NCBI GenBank assembly: GCA_964458705.1
Contig: CAYWKD010000019.1
Span: forward strand, 1-64,000
DNA length: 64,000 bases
DNA from: JAAUTG01 sp964458705
GTDB lineage: Bacteria > Bacteroidota > Bacteroidia > Chitinophagales > Saprospiraceae
Direction of reading: 5' to 3'
How positions within the stretch are numbered: position 1 is the stretch's first letter; each line of letters starts with the position of its first letter. The notes beneath the pieces were generated by a model. The model worked only from the letters and a program-made list of their open reading frames with translations, had not been told where the DNA came from and searched no databases. This document shows positions 43,280 through 50,931 of this stretch, one piece after another. Made by a program: the position numbers and the translations under genes.

Positions 43280-44153
43280 GGCATTAACCAAAAATATTGG
43301 TTGGGTGCTGCTAGAAATTCTAGTATTTGCAATTATTAGTGTTGCGCTAATATTCATAGTGAGTTTACTGCTAGCTGCACTTGGCTTACAGGATACCAAC
43401 ACTTCCCTTAGTGAGGATTTTTCACACCCTTATAAGATGCTTTGGACAGAGTATTTGCCTCTACTGATTATTTTTACAACAGTTACCTATTTGACGCATA
43501 CTGCCATCTTTAAATTCCCCTTCCGCCAGACAGGTATTAACGCCTCAGGTATTTTAAGAGAATTTAGCTGGGGTTGGACTATTGGCACAGCACTAGTATC
43601 CATTGGATTTCTTTTATTGCTATTGTTTAAAGGGATTGATTTTCGGGGTTTGAATTGGAATACAGCACTATTTTTTGGTTTTTTCTTATTTTTTTTGATT
43701 CAAAGCGCAGGCGAAGAAGTCTTAATACGAGGATTTTTGCTTCCAGTGGTTGAACAACGTCTAGGTACAATTACTGCACTACTCACCTCATCTAGCCTAT
43801 TTGCAATTGCCCACTATTTTAATCCCAATGCGAGTTGGATAGGTTTAGCTAACATATTTTTGGGAGGCTTGCTAATGGGAATTTTGTTTATCCAATTTCG
43901 CAATATATGGGCATCCATTGGGCTACACGCAAGTTGGAATTTTGTGCAGGCTTCCTTCTTCGACTTTGAGGTCAGTGGTTTTGATGTTTACAGCTTTGTT
44001 CAATTTGATGATATAGGGAGCGATGTATTTACTGGCGGTGATTTCGGATACGAAGGCTCTATTATAGCCGTTGTTTTACTTGCAATTACTATCTCTACAA
44101 TGCTGTTGAAAACTGATAATGTCTCAAATTTATGGGTGAAATCCGAAGCATAG
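43260..44153 (+). CDS. CPBP-family intramembrane metalloprotease, second copy
   Basis: A 297-residue polytopic membrane protein with the CPBP motifs: 'AGEEVLIRGFLLPVVEQRLG' (EExxxR), 'SLFAIAHYFNPNAS' (FxxxH) and 'IGLHASWNFVQA' (HxxxN). Seven or eight hydrophobic segments are present. The best start is the ATG at 43260, which overlaps the end of purM by 20 bases, so translation is likely coupled. It is not close to the CPBP protein at 27649 beyond the motifs. Family members process prenylated peptides or act in peptide immunity; here neither partner is visible and the substrate is unknown. Confidence 0.88.
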   Translation: MAALNIKALTKNIGWVLLEILVFAIISVALIFIVSLLLAALGLQDTNTSLSEDFSHPYKMLWTEYLPLLIIFTTVTYLTHTAIFKFPFRQTGINASGILREFSWGWTIGTALVSIGFLLLLLFKGIDFRGLNWNTALFFGFFLFFLIQSAGEEVLIRGFLLPVVEQRLGTITALLTSSSLFAIAHYFNPNASWIGLANIFLGGLLMGILFIQFRNIWASIGLHASWNFVQASFFDFEVSGFDVYSFVQFDDIGSDVFTGGDFGYEGSIIAVVLLAITISTMLLKTDNVSNLWVKSEA

Positions 44154-44298
44154 TTGCACAAATAAGAAAATCGTGCTATTTTCGGCGAAAATTTTTGCTT
44201 AATATTTTTCTTTAACGAAAAACAACTACGTTAATACTCCAATTAAAATATCAAAAGAACCAACTTTAATTACATTTTAAATAAACTATCAAACAAAC

Positions 44299-44877
44299 GT
44301 GCTATACAAAGTTAAACTGAAGAACTCCGATGACAATGTGTTATTAGATGACCATGTTTACGAATATCTAGTAAATGAACCCTACTTGTCGCAACTCGAT
44401 TTCATCAACAACCTTCGCAAGCATTCTAGCGGCTGTGCCGTTTTCCAAAAAACATGGAGAAAAGCCAGCGGAGGCTACAAAACAGAGACTATCTACTTAC
44501 ACAAGCTGGTCGCCGAGAAGTTTTTAAAAGACAAAAAAGAAGGTAAACGCAATTTGGTTGGTGCCATCAACGGCAATAAGTTAGACTGCCGTGTTGAAAA
44601 TCTAACATACCGTTCTCGTTCCGTAGCTAGTCGAAAAAGAAAAACTAGCAGCAAAGCTGGCTATACAGGCGTTTACAAAGAAAATAATCGCTATCGTGCG
44701 GTCATCTCAATCAATCGAAAATCTGTTCACATAGGTATGTATGCTACTGCTGAAGAAGCCGCTTTGGCGTACAACAAAAAGTCTCGCGAATTATACGGTG
44801 AAAATGGCAAGATCAACGTCATCAAGCCGAAATCAAAGAGAGAATTAGAAAAAGCAAAACAGAAGAATACAGAGTAA
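44299..44877 (+). CDS. HNH-like / AP2-domain DNA-binding protein
   Basis: A 192-residue basic protein with two DNA-binding modules. Residues about 62-103 follow the HNH_3 homing-endonuclease layout ('IYLHKLVAEKF' then 'NGNKLDCRVENL'), but the catalytic histidine expected in the V-N-H segment is replaced (V87-G88-A89). Residues about 120-170 form an AP2/ERF domain ('AGYTGVYKENNRYRAVIS', 'HIGMYATAEEAALAYNKKSRELYG'). The likely reading is a homing-endonuclease derivative turned into a DNA-binding regulator; cleavage activity is doubtful. The start is a GTG at 44299. It stands alone between a protease gene and mnmD, with no intron or mobile element around it. Confidence 0.82.
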   Translation: MLYKVKLKNSDDNVLLDDHVYEYLVNEPYLSQLDFINNLRKHSSGCAVFQKTWRKASGGYKTETIYLHKLVAEKFLKDKKEGKRNLVGAINGNKLDCRVENLTYRSRSVASRKRKTSSKAGYTGVYKENNRYRAVISINRKSVHIGMYATAEEAALAYNKKSRELYGENGKINVIKPKSKRELEKAKQKNTE

Positions 44878-44884
44878 AATCTAC

Positions 44885-45595
44885 TTAGGGCAGCTTGATG
44901 GCACGAGTCATTTCACGCTTGCCAGGCGGTCCTTTCAATCGTTCCACTTCAAAGCCAACCGATTTCATGGTGCGCTTGACCTCGCCTTTGGCGCAGTAGG
45001 TAGCTAAAATACCTTCTGGCAACAGAGCATCGTACATTTTTTGCATAATGGGTGATTCCCAAAGCGTGGGCTGAGCATTGGGCGCAAAAGCATCAAAATA
45101 AATAATGTCAAATTGATTCTTGAAAGCGATATGCTCGAATAACATTTTGTGCTTATCCAAGGTGAAATTGTCATTGAAGTAAGTTGACTCATTCCACGCT
45201 GCGGTATGCAAAGACTCAAAAATAGGTGTTTCGCTTTCTCTCACTCTGAGGATTTCATTGTAGTTGAGCGACTGAACTTGCTGCAAGCTGATCGGATAGG
45301 CTTCTATGGCTGTATATTGCACTGCTAAGTTGCGTTTTCTGGCTTCCAAATAAGTCATCAAAGCATTCAGGCCAGTGCCAAAGCCGATTTCAAGAATGCG
45401 AATATCTCGCTTCAGTACCGCCTTGAAACGCAGTGCCGCATCTATAAAAACGTGCTGTGTTTCTTGTACTGCCCCGTATTTAGAATGATAACTTACGCCG
45501 AATTGCTCTGAAAAAATAGAGTGAGAACCATCCTGCGTCTCAAATATTTTTTGCTCGCTCATCCCTGATAAAATTTGATAGTCATTACTCAGCAT
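44885..45595 (-). CDS. mnmD: tRNA mnm5s2U34 biosynthesis methyltransferase MnmD
   Basis: A 236-residue SAM-dependent methyltransferase of the MnmD type, which methylates nm5U34 to mnm5U34 in the wobble position of certain tRNAs. 'IRILEIGFGTGLNALMTYLEARK' is the SAM-binding motif I, and 'FDIIYFDAFAPNAQPTLWE' is the family's motif IV. The N-terminal 'DGSHSIFSEQFGVSYHSKYGAVQETQHVFI' is also diagnostic. It lacks the FAD-dependent MnmC oxidase half found in E. coli, as in other stand-alone MnmD proteins. The start may be 45595 or the internal ATG at 45562. It is convergent with the AP2 protein gene. Confidence 0.92.
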   Translation of the reverse strand: MLSNDYQILSGMSEQKIFETQDGSHSIFSEQFGVSYHSKYGAVQETQHVFIDAALRFKAVLKRDIRILEIGFGTGLNALMTYLEARKRNLAVQYTAIEAYPISLQQVQSLNYNEILRVRESETPIFESLHTAAWNESTYFNDNFTLDKHKMLFEHIAFKNQFDIIYFDAFAPNAQPTLWESPIMQKMYDALLPEGILATYCAKGEVKRTMKSVGFEVERLKGPPGKREMTRAIKLP

Positions 45596-45846
45596 GGATC
45601 AGAATTGAAAATATTAAAGCCTTAATATCTACAAAAATTACTGTTTTAATGGAGTTTTATAAGCCCTAATTTCAAATATTTTTTTGTGTCGGAGAAAGTC
45701 TAAAAGCGATCAATCGCATAATTTGGCTATTGGATGGTTCTTCTGAGCATTTAATCTCTAATAACAGCATTACATATAACGCACCATCGTAAGTTTAATT
45801 AACAAAAACTTAAACTGCAAATGACCATCATCACATTTTGCAAAGT

Positions 45847-45854
45847 TAAATTTG
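45847..45854 (+). promoter_or_regulatory. Candidate -7 element before the sigma gene
   Basis: TAAATTTG matches TAnnTTTG 17 bases before the sigma factor start codon at 45871, implying a leader of about ten bases. No certain -33 element. Confidence 0.35.
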
Positions 45855-45870
45855 TTCAAAATGTTTTTTT

Positions 45871-46362
45871 ATGGATGTCGTAAAACTATTCAAACAAGGC
45901 AATCAAAAAGCTTTCGAAGAAATTTATCGACAGTACTATAAAAAGGTATATCTGTTCGCTCGCAAGCATACCTCTGATTCCACATTAGCAGAAGATATAC
46001 TACACGATGCCTTTCTTCGGTTGTGGGAAAAACGGAGCCTCATCAATCCCGATGCGCCCATTGAAGCACAATTGTTTGTTATCACTCGCAATCTTATCAT
46101 TAATCAATATCGGCGCGAAATTTCACGACAGCAGGTTCATGAACAATTAACTGCCACAGAAAAAGAAGCTGACGCTGATGATGAACTTTCGCAAAACATA
46201 GTTCAGCAAATTCATGCAGCGATCGAAGCCTTACCTCCCAAACGTCGGCAAATTTTCAAGCTGCTATTTGAACAATTAATAAACACTAAAAGCAATATCA
46301 TCCAAACAGATATTCCCATAAGAATACGAGAACAAATTAATGAGCAGCTTATCGACTATTAA
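45871..46362 (+). CDS. ECF-type sigma factor lacking a normal region 4
   Basis: A 163-residue protein whose first 130 residues are a standard Bacteroidota ECF sigma factor. Region 2 is 'GNQKAFEEIYRQYYKKVYLFARKH' through 'EDILHDAFLRLWEKR', and region 4 begins normally at 'IEALPPKRRQIFKL' (119-131). After L131 the expected 'S.EGLS.KEIA..LGIS..TVKNQM' helix-turn-helix that reads the -35 box is absent. It is replaced by 32 residues of unrelated low-complexity sequence to the stop. The helix-turn-helix is not in another frame. It is probably a truncated gene fused to chance codons, or a sigma-like protein without -35 contact. No anti-sigma gene follows. Confidence 0.75.
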   Translation: MDVVKLFKQGNQKAFEEIYRQYYKKVYLFARKHTSDSTLAEDILHDAFLRLWEKRSLINPDAPIEAQLFVITRNLIINQYRREISRQQVHEQLTATEKEADADDELSQNIVQQIHAAIEALPPKRRQIFKLLFEQLINTKSNIIQTDIPIRIREQINEQLIDY

Positions 46363-46385
46363 TTGAAAAGAGTAAATAAGTATAT

Positions 46386-47213
46386 ATGAAATACACACTT
46401 ATTACCTTGATTTTCAGCTTCATCGCGCTGAGCTGGACGCTCTTTGCGCAGCCGCTACCCAATGCGCACGCACACAACGATTACGAACACGCCCGTCCGC
46501 TGCTCGATGCACTGGACAATGGTTTCACCTCGGTGGAAGCGGATGTGTATCTCGTGGAAGGCACTTTTTACGTATATCATGATTTGCCAGATACTTTGTA
46601 TAAATCTCGCTCGCTGGAGAATTTGTACCTGAAACCGTTGCTAAAGCGCATCAAAGCAAACAAAGGGCGCGTTTATCCTGGCTACGATGATTTTTTCTAC
46701 CTGATGATTGACTTCAAAAGCGAGGCGAATCCCGCTTACAAAGAGTTAACGAAGCTACTCCGCAAGTACCGACGAATGATTTCTATTGTGACGAACGACC
46801 AAGACGAACTGCGAAAACCCGTCAAAATTTTCATCTCCGGACATACCGGCAAAAGACCCTACGATGAGATTCTGGCGGATGACAAGAAGCCCGTCGCGCT
46901 GGATGGTCGCCCCGATGAACTGGGACGAGGTATCTCCGCCGCCATGATGCCCGTGGTGAGTAATAACTACCGCAACTTCCTTAGCTGGACGGGCAAAGGC
47001 AACGTAAACCCGCAAGAACAAGAACAACTAAGAGACCTGGTAGAACGCGCCCACGCCGAAGGCAAAAAAGTGCGCCTCTGGGCAGCGCCCGATGTACCAG
47101 AAGTATGGGCTTTTTTACTCGATAATGGCGTTGATCTGATCAACACCGACCGACTACTGCAACTCCGACAGTTTCTACTGCAACGTAAAGGAATAATAGG
47201 TAATGAACCGTAA
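46386..47213 (+). CDS. PI-PLC/GDPD-like phosphodiesterase, exported
   Basis: A 275-residue protein with a signal peptide (about residues 1-21) and a TIM-barrel fold of the PI-PLC/glycerophosphodiester phosphodiesterase superfamily, in the uncharacterised AIM6-like branch. 'NAHAHNDYEHARPLLDAL' and 'GFTSVEADVYLVEGTFYVYHD' supply the catalytic His/Asn and Glu-Asp metal ligands; 'IDFKS', 'DGRPDE' and 'VRLWAAPDVPEVWAFLLDNGVDLINTD' follow the barrel. Its base composition is clearly richer in G+C than its neighbours. It starts 23 bases after the truncated sigma gene and ends before a strong GC-rich terminator. The substrate is unknown. Confidence 0.85.
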   Translation: MKYTLITLIFSFIALSWTLFAQPLPNAHAHNDYEHARPLLDALDNGFTSVEADVYLVEGTFYVYHDLPDTLYKSRSLENLYLKPLLKRIKANKGRVYPGYDDFFYLMIDFKSEANPAYKELTKLLRKYRRMISIVTNDQDELRKPVKIFISGHTGKRPYDEILADDKKPVALDGRPDELGRGISAAMMPVVSNNYRNFLSWTGKGNVNPQEQEQLRDLVERAHAEGKKVRLWAAPDVPEVWAFLLDNGVDLINTDRLLQLRQFLLQRKGIIGNEP

Positions 47214-47318
47214 TGGAGTGAGAGTAGGCTCTTTTCTAATCTTTCCGCCAGCGAAATATTGATAATGAAGTAAATAAAGGTATCTTTTTGTTTCATAAAT
47301 CAGTGCGTTTACGCTTCT

Positions 47319-47348
47319 GCCCCCGACTGCATCGTCGGGGGCTTTTTT
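47319..47348 (+). terminator. Strong rho-independent terminator
   Basis: GCCCCCGAC (47319-47327) pairs perfectly with GTCGGGGGC (47334-47342), with a 6-base loop, followed directly by TTTTTT (47343-47348). This is the strongest terminator in the window, and its GC-rich stem matches the composition of the phosphodiesterase gene rather than the surroundings. Confidence 0.92.
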
Positions 47349-47425
47349 CTGGAAGAATGCGAAAGTCCTCTAAATTGTTTAGCCTTTACTAAGCACTATT
47401 AGGTGTGTACTTTCAGAATAGTTTT

Positions 47426-47433
47426 TATATTTG
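47426..47433 (+). promoter_or_regulatory. Candidate -7 element of the hexosaminidase gene
   Basis: TATATTTG matches TAnnTTTG 44 bases before the start codon at 47478. No clear -33 TTG is seen. Confidence 0.35.
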
Positions 47434-47477
47434 TTAAATTACTTTGTAAGAAACCAACGCTTTAAAAAATAGCTTTT

Positions 47478-50036
47478 ATGCGTCTATCCTTAATCAATGT
47501 CTTTGGGGTATATTTTTTGTTGATGGCTTGTGCCACAGAAAAACAGGTGGAAGATTTCTCTGCACTGAGTGTTAAGTGGACTTTGGAAAGCAATCTCATC
47601 AAGGATGAACCAGCTTGCAGAGCAGTTTTTACACTTTATAACAATGGTAGTGTTCCTTTGAACGGTAATGATTGGTCTCTTTTTTTTAATCAAACAAACC
47701 GCCGAATTACAGGAAATCCATCTTCCGTAGCGCAGGTGCGGCAAGTGATTGGAGATTTCTATGAGTTGAAGCCTAAAGCTAATTTTACACTTGCAGCCGG
47801 TGATAGTATCGAAGTACCTTATGAGTGTGCCGCTTGGCTGATAAAAGAATCAGATGCACCCCACGGCTTGTACTGGAATGTGCAAGATGAAAATGGAGCA
47901 AGCGAACAAATTACAGTAGCTAATTACACCGTTCGCCCATTCATTAAATCAGAGCAATTAATGCGTCACAAAGGCGATCAGTTAGCCGTTTGGACAGCCG
48001 AAGAGGAGTACAAACGCAACAAAAATTTATTGACCTTCACCGAAAATCAATTACTACCGATTATACCTTCCCCACAAGTCATTCAGTTGGGTGCGGACAC
48101 TATAAATTTAGATCAAAAATTTCCTATTCATTATCCAGATGAATTAGCGTTTGAGGCACAATTTTTAGCTGCAAAAATGGGCGAACTATATAGCATGTCT
48201 CCAACCTTAAAGCCCACAGATGAGAGAGCGACAAATGGCATTAGCTTAACAATTGATTCGAGTCGTAGTCAAAAAGAAGGATATACTTTAAATATCAATG
48301 CTGAAACTGGAATTACAATTACTGGAAATTCAGCAAGTGGGGCATTCTATGGCATTCAATCGCTACTTCAACTAGTGCCGATTTCCCACTTAGAGGAAGC
48401 GTCTGATAATTTATCTTTGCGGGAAGCAAAAATAACAGATGTACCAAGATTTGAATATCGTGGTATGCACCTAGATGTAGGGCGTAACTTCTTTGAGGTC
48501 GGTGCAGTAAAGAAATTAATGGATGCAATGGCGTTTTATAAATTAAATAAATTGCATCTGCACTTGACAGAAGACGAAGGCTGGCGGCTAGACATTCCTG
48601 ATTTACCAGAACTTGTAGAAGTCGGTGCTAGACGAGGACATACCATTGAAAGTAGCGGTCACTTACATCCCGCCTATGGTTCAGGAGCAGACCCTGATGA
48701 TGCCAACTCAGGCGGAAATGGCTACTATACTAAAGCACAATTTATTGATCTGATTCAATATGCTCATCAGCGACACATTGAAGTCATTCCAGAAATTAAT
48801 GTGCCAGGACACGCAAGAGCGGCCATCAAGTCAATGGAGGCTCGATACCAAAAATACATGGGACAGGACAACCCCGAAAAAGCAGCACAATATTTGCTGA
48901 GTGATTTAGAAGATCAATCAGAATATCGCTCAGTACAGGATTATCCTGATAATGTCATTTGTGTTTGTCAAGAATCAGTTTATACTTTTTATGAGAAGGT
49001 GATAGATGAAATCATAAAAATGTATCAAGAAGCTGAAGTGCCTTTATACACCATTCATACAGGTGGGGATGAAGTGCCAGTAGGCGTTTGGATGGATGCT
49101 CCAATCTGTAAAAATCTAATGGCTGCTGTGCCAGAAATTAATACATCAGCAGATTTATCTACTTATTTTTTGAAGCGCATCAACGAAATTCTTTCTTCCA
49201 AAAAATTGATCACAGCGGGGTGGGAAGAAGTTGCCATGTTGAAGCAAGAGAATGGCTACATTCCGCATCCTGACTTTGTGGATAAAAACGTCGTGCCTTA
49301 CGTTTGGCAAAACTTGTGGGGCAATCAGGATTTAGGATACAGACTGGCAAATGCTGGTTATCCAGTGGTACTGTGTAATGTAACAAATTTGTATTTCGAC
49401 TTAGCTTATTCAAATGATCCAAGAGAGCGCGGCTTCTATTGGGGTGGGTTCATTGATACAAAAAAACCTTACGAGCTATTGCCTTTTGATGTCTTCAAAT
49501 CAACCAAAATTGATCCGATGGGCAATACTTTTTCTGCTGAAGACTATAAAGAAATGGAACGCCTAAAGCCAAGTGCCACTGCTAATATATTAGGTATTCA
49601 GGGAGCGCTATGGAGCGAGACCATTAAGACGGAAGAAATGTTAGAGTATTATTACATGCCAAAATTACTTGGTCTGGCAGAGCGCGCATGGAGCAAGCAA
49701 CCCGAATGGGCTAAAGCAAAAAACGAAGCGCCTTTCCATGAAGCGTGGAGTCAGTTTGCTAGTACCATAGCTCAAAAAGAGTTACCCATACTCAATAAAC
49801 TTTCAGGCGGTTATCAATATCGCATACCTACTCCCGGTGCTATGTTAAAAGACGGTCAACTATACGCTAATTTAGCCCTGCCGGGAATGACACTGCGATA
49901 CACCACAGATGGAAGTGAACCGAATGGCAATTCTACTTTATATACCAAGCCTGTTGCCATTCAAGGTGAGGTGATCAAAATAAGTGCTTTTAACAAATCG
50001 GGTAGGAATGGCTTTGTAGCGACTATCAAACAATAA
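47478..50036 (+). CDS. Lipoprotein beta-N-acetylhexosaminidase (GH20)
   Basis: An 852-residue glycoside hydrolase family 20 enzyme that removes terminal GlcNAc/GalNAc from chitin fragments or glycoconjugates. A lipoprotein signal with lipobox LMAC (Cys18) places it in the envelope. Domains in order: carbohydrate-binding CHB_HEX-like (about 30-150), GH20b (about 195-320), catalytic barrel (about 325-770) with the acid pair D531-E532 in HTGGDEVPVGVW, and a C-terminal chitobiase_C/Fn3-associated domain ('LRYTTDGSEPNGNSTLY'). Substrate-assisted catalysis is expected. It has its own candidate promoter and no sugar-uptake (Sus) genes beside it. Confidence 0.93.
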   Translation: MRLSLINVFGVYFLLMACATEKQVEDFSALSVKWTLESNLIKDEPACRAVFTLYNNGSVPLNGNDWSLFFNQTNRRITGNPSSVAQVRQVIGDFYELKPKANFTLAAGDSIEVPYECAAWLIKESDAPHGLYWNVQDENGASEQITVANYTVRPFIKSEQLMRHKGDQLAVWTAEEEYKRNKNLLTFTENQLLPIIPSPQVIQLGADTINLDQKFPIHYPDELAFEAQFLAAKMGELYSMSPTLKPTDERATNGISLTIDSSRSQKEGYTLNINAETGITITGNSASGAFYGIQSLLQLVPISHLEEASDNLSLREAKITDVPRFEYRGMHLDVGRNFFEVGAVKKLMDAMAFYKLNKLHLHLTEDEGWRLDIPDLPELVEVGARRGHTIESSGHLHPAYGSGADPDDANSGGNGYYTKAQFIDLIQYAHQRHIEVIPEINVPGHARAAIKSMEARYQKYMGQDNPEKAAQYLLSDLEDQSEYRSVQDYPDNVICVCQESVYTFYEKVIDEIIKMYQEAEVPLYTIHTGGDEVPVGVWMDAPICKNLMAAVPEINTSADLSTYFLKRINEILSSKKLITAGWEEVAMLKQENGYIPHPDFVDKNVVPYVWQNLWGNQDLGYRLANAGYPVVLCNVTNLYFDLAYSNDPRERGFYWGGFIDTKKPYELLPFDVFKSTKIDPMGNTFSAEDYKEMERLKPSATANILGIQGALWSETIKTEEMLEYYYMPKLLGLAERAWSKQPEWAKAKNEAPFHEAWSQFASTIAQKELPILNKLSGGYQYRIPTPGAMLKDGQLYANLALPGMTLRYTTDGSEPNGNSTLYTKPVAIQGEVIKISAFNKSGRNGFVATIKQ

Positions 50037-50114
50037 TCAGTTAATAAGTTTAGCATACAAAATAGATCAAAAAATCTGTTGTAAAGTATGAATTGTATCT
50101 AAAAACAATCTTTT

Positions 50115-50687
50115 ATGAAAACGCTTTGGATAATATTATGTATAATCATTGGCACTGTAACCATTTCATTCGGTCAGACGACTATTTTTAAAACAATTGA
50201 GCAAGGCGGTAAGCATTCGACTTATCCTATTCAGAAATATGAGCAGAAATATCCCTATGATGTTAAAATGATAAATTTAAAAGGCGATACGATTAGCTCT
50301 GACCAAGTGTTTGCTCAAAATGGTGAGCCTACGGTCCTTTTATTTTGGTTGACTACCTGTGTACCTTGTAAATATGAAATCAATGCTATCATTAAAAAAT
50401 ACGATGAATGGGCAACTAAGGCAGATTTCAACTTTTATGCTATCGCTTTAGATTTTCCAAAGTATCAGCCCGATTTTTTTGAAGATGCCGCTGCTTTCCC
50501 TTTTGAGTCCTACCTTGATTACAATAGAGGATTCAAAAGAGTCATGCCCGATGGTATTAATGGCACACCTCAAACCTTCGTTTTAAACAGCAGTGGAGCG
50601 GTTACTTATCATAAAAGGAAATACCGCATAGGAGATGAAGATAAATTATTTGAGGAAATCATGATTCTGCATTTAGAGGGAGAATAG
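50115..50687 (+). CDS. TlpA-like thioredoxin-fold protein
   Basis: A 190-residue exported thioredoxin-fold protein. A signal peptide (about residues 1-20) is followed by a thioredoxin domain with the redox motif CVPC (C82, C85) in 'PTVLLFWLTTCVPCKYEINAI'. The cis-proline is in 'GINGTPQTFVLNSSG'. It resembles TlpA/ResA proteins that reduce disulfides of periplasmic clients such as apocytochrome c, though no cytochrome maturation genes are nearby. It is followed 72 bases later by a 54-residue protein on the same strand. The general function is clear; the client is unknown. Confidence 0.88.
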   Translation: MKTLWIILCIIIGTVTISFGQTTIFKTIEQGGKHSTYPIQKYEQKYPYDVKMINLKGDTISSDQVFAQNGEPTVLLFWLTTCVPCKYEINAIIKKYDEWATKADFNFYAIALDFPKYQPDFFEDAAAFPFESYLDYNRGFKRVMPDGINGTPQTFVLNSSGAVTYHKRKYRIGDEDKLFEEIMILHLEGE

Positions 50688-50759
50688 CCTTTTTTACCGA
50701 TGACTTAAAGTGAACATTCCTGCTGTTTCTCAGTTTACCCAAAATAAAAACGACTTAAT

Positions 50760-50924
50760 ATGTTTGGATTATTCAAAAAGAAATCGCCTAAGGAAAAATT
50801 GGAAGAGCAGTACAAAAAACTAATGGAAGAGTCCTATAAACTCTCCCATACAGATAGAAAAGCAAGCGATCTGAAGCGGGCTGAAGCTGAGGAAGTTTTG
50901 AAGCAGATAGAGAAAGTGGAGTAG
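50760..50924 (+). CDS. Small charged Lacal_2735-like protein
   Basis: A 54-residue protein beginning MFGLFKKKSPKEKLEEQYKK and ending in a charged amphipathic helix. It corresponds to the small Bacteroidota family often annotated as Lacal_2735, whose function is not known. The 'GLFKKKSPKEKLE' opening, the 'LMEESYKLSHTDRKASDLK' middle and the 'AEAEEVLKQIEK' end are the recognisable parts. The reading frame is complete from ATG to TAG. It lies between the thioredoxin-like gene and the convergent smc gene, whose stop is only 7 bases away. A cytoplasmic helical protein is expected. Confidence 0.78.
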   Translation: MFGLFKKKSPKEKLEEQYKKLMEESYKLSHTDRKASDLKRAEAEEVLKQIEKVE

Positions 50925-50931
50925 TTGAAAC

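Noticed and set aside
44299..44877. Mobile element around the HNH-like/AP2 gene
   Set aside because: No inverted terminal repeats, target duplication, intron or transposase next to it; the neighbours are housekeeping genes in intact frames.
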